64,000 nucleotides of DNA, from assembly GCA_035559815.1 (NCBI GenBank), contig DATMAT010000023.1, positions 1 to 64,000 on the forward strand, written 5' to 3'. The notes under the pieces were generated by a model. That model was not told where the DNA came from and searched no databases. It saw nothing but the letters and a program-made list of their open reading frames with translations. The position numbers and the translations under genes were made by a program. The stretch comes from Thermodesulfobacteriota bacterium. GTDB lineage: Bacteria; Desulfobacterota_D; UBA1144; Nemesobacterales; CSP1-2. Shown here piece after piece: positions 60,369 to 64,000 of the stretch. Positions within the stretch are counted from its first letter, which is position 1. The number at the start of each line of letters is the position of its first letter.

Positions 60369-62015
60369 ATGAATTCACGCCACTTACTACTCCTGCTGGT
60401 CGTCCTCTTCTCCTTGATAGGATGCTCATCAAAATCACGTTCCCCCCTTTCAAAGGGCATAAGTTTTTATGATGCCGATAAAAGGGCTCAGCTAGAAAGA
60501 AGCTTTGATGAAAATGCCTCCGGGAGTAAGGTTGGCTTGGTTTCTACAAACAGCCTATTTGCCAAAGAGGAAGAATCTGGTTTTTTCCTCCTCCAGCCTA
60601 ATTCGGATACCTGGACCACCTACTATTATTTTTTTGACCTGCGTAGAAGAATCCTCCAGGACTTTCCTCATATCATACCGGAGAGTGAAAACGATATTCC
60701 GGTTGTGTTAAACGATAAAGTACATCGGTTCCTGGATTACTTTCAAACATCGGGACGTGGCTTTTTCAGCGTCTGGCTCTCCCGTTCCGGGAAATACATA
60801 CCGATGATGAGAGAGATCCTAGAGGCTAAAGGATTACCGATAGACTTAGTCTATCTGGCCATGATAGAGAGCGGATTCAACACCAAAGCCAAATCGCACA
60901 AAGGTGCGGTAGGCCCGTGGCAGTTTATTAGCTCCACGGCCTTGAGATACGGACTAAGGGTTGATGCCTGGGTCGATGAAAGAATGGACCCGGAAAAATC
61001 CACCATAGCCGCCGCGAATTACCTTCGCGATCTTTATGATATGTTTCAGTCATGGGAGCTTGCCGCTGCCGGTTATAATTGCGGCGAAGAAAGGGTACAA
61101 GCGGCGATAAACAGGTTTAATGTTTACGACTTTTGGGAGATCTCTGAATACACTCTGCCGCAAGAAACTAAGGATTATGTGCCCAAGCTCATGGCCGCCT
61201 TAATTATTGCTAAAAATCCAGAGAAATATGGGTTTAGCGGAATCGAGTACCAGGAACCGGAATCTTTTGAAAAGGTAGCAGTTCCTCCTCAGAGAAGCCT
61301 GGCGGATATAGGGAGAATAATCGGGGTGAGCGATAAAAGGCTTAAGGACCTGAATCCAAGTTTAATAAGAGGTTCAACCCCGTCGGGCAGCTCTTATGAA
61401 ATCAGGGTTCCCTCGGGATATGGGAAAATTGTAGCCGCAAAACAAAGCGAGATCTCCGCTCTTAGAATGGTGGCTATAGCCAGTAGTCCGGTCAGATACA
61501 GGGTCAGACCGGGGGATAACCTTGGAAAAATCGCCTCACGCTATGGCGTGAGTGTTTCATCACTCAAGCGGGCTAATAGAATTAAGGGGTCAATCATCAG
61601 GATTGGCCAGATGTTGACCATACCAGGTAAATCAACCGACATATATGTAAGTTCTGGAACGAGCCACGGGAAAACCAACACAAGGACCGGCAGTCCTTCC
61701 CAATACCGGGTAAAAAATGGCGATACGCTAGGGGGCATCGCCGCCCGTTACGGTACGAGCGTATCATCAATCCAAAGGGCTAATGGAATTAAAGGGTCGA
61801 CTATAAGAGCAGGGCAGGTACTGACCATACCGGGTGGAGATACAGTTTCCAGAGGTGGTGCTATGAATGTCGTTAAATACCGCGTGAAGAACGGTGATAC
61901 GCTTTGGAATATTGCCAACAGGTATAAAGTGACTGTATCTGACCTAAAGAATTGGAACAACCTTAAGTCCAGCCGGCTGGCTTCGGGCGATCGACTTACG
62001 ATCTATACTAACTAA
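60369..62015 (+). CDS. mltD: membrane-bound lytic transglycosylase, MltD-like, with three LysM domains
   Basis: 548 residues. Lipobox LIGCSSKS (Cys19). The SLT domain (about 150-270) has the catalytic Glu in YLAMIESGFNTKAKSHKGAVGPWQFISSTAL and AAAGYNCGEERVQ. Three LysM peptidoglycan-binding domains end it (about 378-420, 440-485, 500-546), each YRVxxGDxLxxIAxRYxxxVxxLxxxN. It cuts glycan strands in the periplasm from the outer membrane. The first two LysM units and their linkers are nearly identical in DNA. Confidence 0.92.
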   Translation: MNSRHLLLLLVVLFSLIGCSSKSRSPLSKGISFYDADKRAQLERSFDENASGSKVGLVSTNSLFAKEEESGFFLLQPNSDTWTTYYYFFDLRRRILQDFPHIIPESENDIPVVLNDKVHRFLDYFQTSGRGFFSVWLSRSGKYIPMMREILEAKGLPIDLVYLAMIESGFNTKAKSHKGAVGPWQFISSTALRYGLRVDAWVDERMDPEKSTIAAANYLRDLYDMFQSWELAAAGYNCGEERVQAAINRFNVYDFWEISEYTLPQETKDYVPKLMAALIIAKNPEKYGFSGIEYQEPESFEKVAVPPQRSLADIGRIIGVSDKRLKDLNPSLIRGSTPSGSSYEIRVPSGYGKIVAAKQSEISALRMVAIASSPVRYRVRPGDNLGKIASRYGVSVSSLKRANRIKGSIIRIGQMLTIPGKSTDIYVSSGTSHGKTNTRTGSPSQYRVKNGDTLGGIAARYGTSVSSIQRANGIKGSTIRAGQVLTIPGGDTVSRGGAMNVVKYRVKNGDTLWNIANRYKVTVSDLKNWNNLKSSRLASGDRLTIYTN

Positions 62016-62071
62016 TTTTTTTCTTTTGTTGTCTTGCTAAGTACAATCTATCACTTAAATTTATTTGTCAC

Positions 62072-62719
62072 ATGGATAGGGCTGTTTATAGAAAGCTCTG
62101 GTCGAGTTACGAGGAAAAGCAGGGGATGATCGAAACTCGGCTGGGTGAATTCAGCGGTATATTGGAGAAGGGTGATGACTTAAAAATTTTTGAGGAGCTA
62201 GTTTTTTGTATCTTTACGGCGGGAGCAAGCGCTAAGATGGGACTTAGGTCAGTAGAAGCGGTAAGAGATATTCTTGCGCATGCAAATAGAAAACAGCTAT
62301 CCAGAAGGCTCCTGCACGTGCACCGGTTCCCAAATTCTAGGTCGAGGTACGTTGTACAAACCAGGGAGTATCTCAAGAGAGAATTCGATTTTAAATTGAA
62401 GGACTTGATACTTTCTTTTGATGATCCTTTGGCGAGGAGGGATTTCTTTGCCTCCAAAGACATAATGGGTCTGGGCTACAAGGAGTCGAGTCATTTTCTC
62501 AGGAACATTGGCCTTAGGGGATATGCCATATTGGATAAACACATATTGCGGTCGCTACACGAATTTGGGGTTATAGATAACCCTAAACCCCCAACAACCA
62601 GGAATAAGTACCTGGACGTAGAGATTAAATTCAAGAGGTTCGCGGCTAAGCTGGGGATTGATTTTGATGAGATAGACCTCCTTCTCTGGAGTGAAAAAAC
62701 CGGGGAGATACTGAAATAG
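62072..62719 (+). CDS. ogg: 8-oxoguanine DNA glycosylase/AP lyase, Ogg2 family
   Basis: 215 residues. HhH-GPD glycosylase of the archaeal Ogg2 type. The helix-hairpin-helix reads IMGLGYKESSHFLRNIG with catalytic Lys137, and AILDKHILRSL with catalytic Asp155, 18 residues apart, as in MJ0724 (Lys129/Asp147). C-terminal LDLLLWSEKTG as usual, supplying the base pocket. It removes 8-oxoguanine from DNA and nicks the strand. A second, changed copy follows at 62889. Confidence 0.88.
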   Translation: MDRAVYRKLWSSYEEKQGMIETRLGEFSGILEKGDDLKIFEELVFCIFTAGASAKMGLRSVEAVRDILAHANRKQLSRRLLHVHRFPNSRSRYVVQTREYLKREFDFKLKDLILSFDDPLARRDFFASKDIMGLGYKESSHFLRNIGLRGYAILDKHILRSLHEFGVIDNPKPPTTRNKYLDVEIKFKRFAAKLGIDFDEIDLLLWSEKTGEILK

Positions 62720-62888
62720 CTATATGCTTATACTACTAGTGTTTCTGGTCTTAGCGGAACGGTTTTATCATCAGTAACGCCAACCCCACCTAAACACTTT
62801 TGTTTAAGGCAATTAGCTGAAGAAATAACCGGGTAAGTCAAAAGGATGTGGGGAAAGCCGTTAGTTCAGCTTGTTTGGGCCATGAGCT

Positions 62889-63554
62889 GTGCTAAAATCA
62901 TTTGAAATGAAGAACGGGGATTACGAGAGGCTGAGGTCAAGTTATTTAAAGAGGAAAGACCTAATCGGTGCACGGCTCGGGGAGTTTAAAGAGGTTTTTG
63001 AAAAAGGCGATGATAACAGAATATTCGAGGAGCTCGCATTTTGTTTGTTGACTTCGGCGGTTGGTCCTAAGATGGGTCAGAAATCGATAGATGCCATAAA
63101 GGATGTTTTGATCGAAGGCAGCGAGGAAGATATATATGAGAAGCTCATGAACGTGCACAAGTATCCGGAAAAGGCTAGCTTCGTAGTGCTGGCTCGAGAT
63201 TATTTAAAGAAAGAATTCGATTTCAAGCTAAAGGACCTGATACTTTCCATTGAAGATCCATTAGAGAGAAGGGATTTCTTCGCCTTGAATAAAAATATTA
63301 AGGGTATAGGCTTGGTTCAGGCAAGCCATTTCCTTAGAAATATCGGTTTTACCGAATACGCCATTCTGGATAAAAACATAGTGCTATCTCTTTACCAATT
63401 TGGGGTGATAGATAGTCCAAAGCCGCCCACCACCCGGAAAAAATATCTAGAGATAGAAGCTAAGCTAAAGGAGTTCGCCGAAGAATTAGAAATTGGAGTT
63501 GACGAGCTCGACCTCCTTCTCTGGAGCGAGAAGACCGGGCATATTCCTAGGTGA
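62889..63554 (+). CDS. Ogg2-family paralogue lacking the catalytic lysine
   Basis: 221 residues (GTG 62889; ATG 62907 is a possible start). Aligns along its full length with the protein before it (LGEF, FEKGDD, FEELAFC, KLKDLILS, DPLERRDFF, PKPPTTRKKYL, LDLLLWSEKTGHI). In the helix-hairpin-helix it reads IKGIGLVQASHFLRNIG, so Val143 stands where the first copy has the Schiff-base Lys, while Asp161 of AILDKNI is kept. It may have lost lyase activity, become a monofunctional glycosylase, or serve to bind DNA only. Confidence 0.85.
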   Translation: MLKSFEMKNGDYERLRSSYLKRKDLIGARLGEFKEVFEKGDDNRIFEELAFCLLTSAVGPKMGQKSIDAIKDVLIEGSEEDIYEKLMNVHKYPEKASFVVLARDYLKKEFDFKLKDLILSIEDPLERRDFFALNKNIKGIGLVQASHFLRNIGFTEYAILDKNIVLSLYQFGVIDSPKPPTTRKKYLEIEAKLKEFAEELEIGVDELDLLLWSEKTGHIPR

Positions 63555-63565
63555 TGGAGGATAGC

Positions 63566-64000
63566 TTAAAGGGCTCTCGAAGATAACTCTAAAAATACCT
63601 CTGCATATTTCATCTCGGTAACGCCGCTCGTATTATTGAATACGGCCCTATATCTATTCAATCCAAGGATGCCTTCACTGTAGTCTTTATACTCAAGCTG
63701 GCTTTTATGGGCATTGATGGCCGCCTTTTTCTTGTCGATATAATCGGAAATGTCTTCGACCCGGTCATATCTCTCAAATGGTGTCCAGACCTCATAGCAC
63801 CACATTTTTTTCGGAATGAGGGATTGTTCCCTACCCATTTTATGCAGTACGTCTAGTAGGAGTTTCGATACGGTTTGATGGGTAGGGTGTTTGTCTATTG
63901 TCGGGTGTGTGGCGAATATCTCGGCTGGTTTGAAATAGCTAATAACCTCCTCTAGCTTTTCTCTCATCTCTTTTAGGTTGCCTGTGCTTTTTAGGTGAGG
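63566..64000 (-). CDS. PIG-L/LmbE-type deacetylase, C-terminal part
   Basis: The frame stays open to the window edge, so the 5' end is missing. The visible 144 residues include FATHPTIDKHPTHQTVSKLLLDVL, where HPxxDxHPxH matches the metal and substrate loop of PIG-L deacetylases, and YEVWTPFERYDRVEDISDYIDKKKAAINAHKSQL, typical for the C-terminal helix. These enzymes remove acetyl groups from GlcNAc-type sugars (LPS, glycolipid or bacillithiol/mycothiol-like). Substrate cannot be told. Confidence 0.85.
   Translation of the reverse strand, partial: PHLKSTGNLKEMREKLEEVISYFKPAEIFATHPTIDKHPTHQTVSKLLLDVLHKMGREQSLIPKKMWCYEVWTPFERYDRVEDISDYIDKKKAAINAHKSQLEYKDYSEGILGLNRYRAVFNNTSGVTEMKYAEVFLELSSRAL

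Overview
The window comes from a Gram-negative (diderm) bacterium with a medium-GC genome. Two-membrane genes are spread along it: a TamA/BamA-like Omp85 protein with TamB, BamD, TolB, Lgt, Lnt, RlpA-like and MltD-like wall enzymes, and several lipoproteins. Gene content (F420/PPOX-type protein, membrane pyrophosphatase, Thi4 thiazole synthase, FIST protein, archaeal-type Ogg2 glycosylases, a DIPP-synthase-like fusion) and many short palindromic repeats suggest an uncultivated deltaproteobacteria-like lineage. I cannot place it more precisely. I found no rRNA, tRNA, CRISPR array, integrase or transposase.

Layout. 1-2.9 kb: end of an unknown gene, thi4, and an exported protein. 2.9-9.7 kb: a minus-strand translation/housekeeping block (prs, ctc, pth, hppA, ychF, rpsF, rpsR, rplI). 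9.9-16.2 kb: PPOX/F420-type protein, type II NADH dehydrogenase, FIST protein, HExxH lipoprotein, TerC. 16.2-19.7 kb: hisD and hisC with a vapBC pair between them; hisC carries two N-terminal ClpX-type zinc fingers. 19.8-30 kb: lnt, lgt, HNH nuclease, tolB, JAMM protein, thpR, thioesterase, Ald-like dehydrogenase, ACT protein, def. 30.1-39.7 kb: an AT-richer accessory block that looks like a defence island. It holds a type III-like restriction helicase, a beta-class methyltransferase, an OLD-family ATPase/TOPRIM nuclease, and two convergent modules that each pair a DUF2188 protein with a possible effector (a GIY-YIG-like nuclease; a TIR/deoxyribosyltransferase-like protein). 40-45.4 kb: bamD, lipoprotein, two DksA-like proteins, prmA, mtnA, Asp/Asn hydroxylase-like protein. 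45.5-50 kb: CDP-alcohol transferase with a nucleotidyltransferase, then panBCD behind a leader terminator. 50.6-60 kb: moaE, two RlpA-like proteins, alaC, tamB, a small peptide gene, tamA. 60.4-64 kb: mltD-like, two tandem Ogg2-type glycosylases (the second lacks the catalytic lysine), and a PIG-L deacetylase cut by the window edge.

Working together: prs to rplI support nucleotide supply and translation. panB-panC-panD make pantothenate. Lgt and Lnt process the lipoproteins predicted here. TamA/TamB, BamD and TolB serve outer-membrane assembly. The strongest candidates for something undescribed are the zinc-finger/HisC fusion, the mirrored DUF2188 modules beside the restriction/OLD cluster, and the degenerated second Ogg2 copy. 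Several genes without a Shine-Dalgarno sequence have a sigma70-like -10 box only 6-11 bases before the start codon, which suggests leaderless transcripts.
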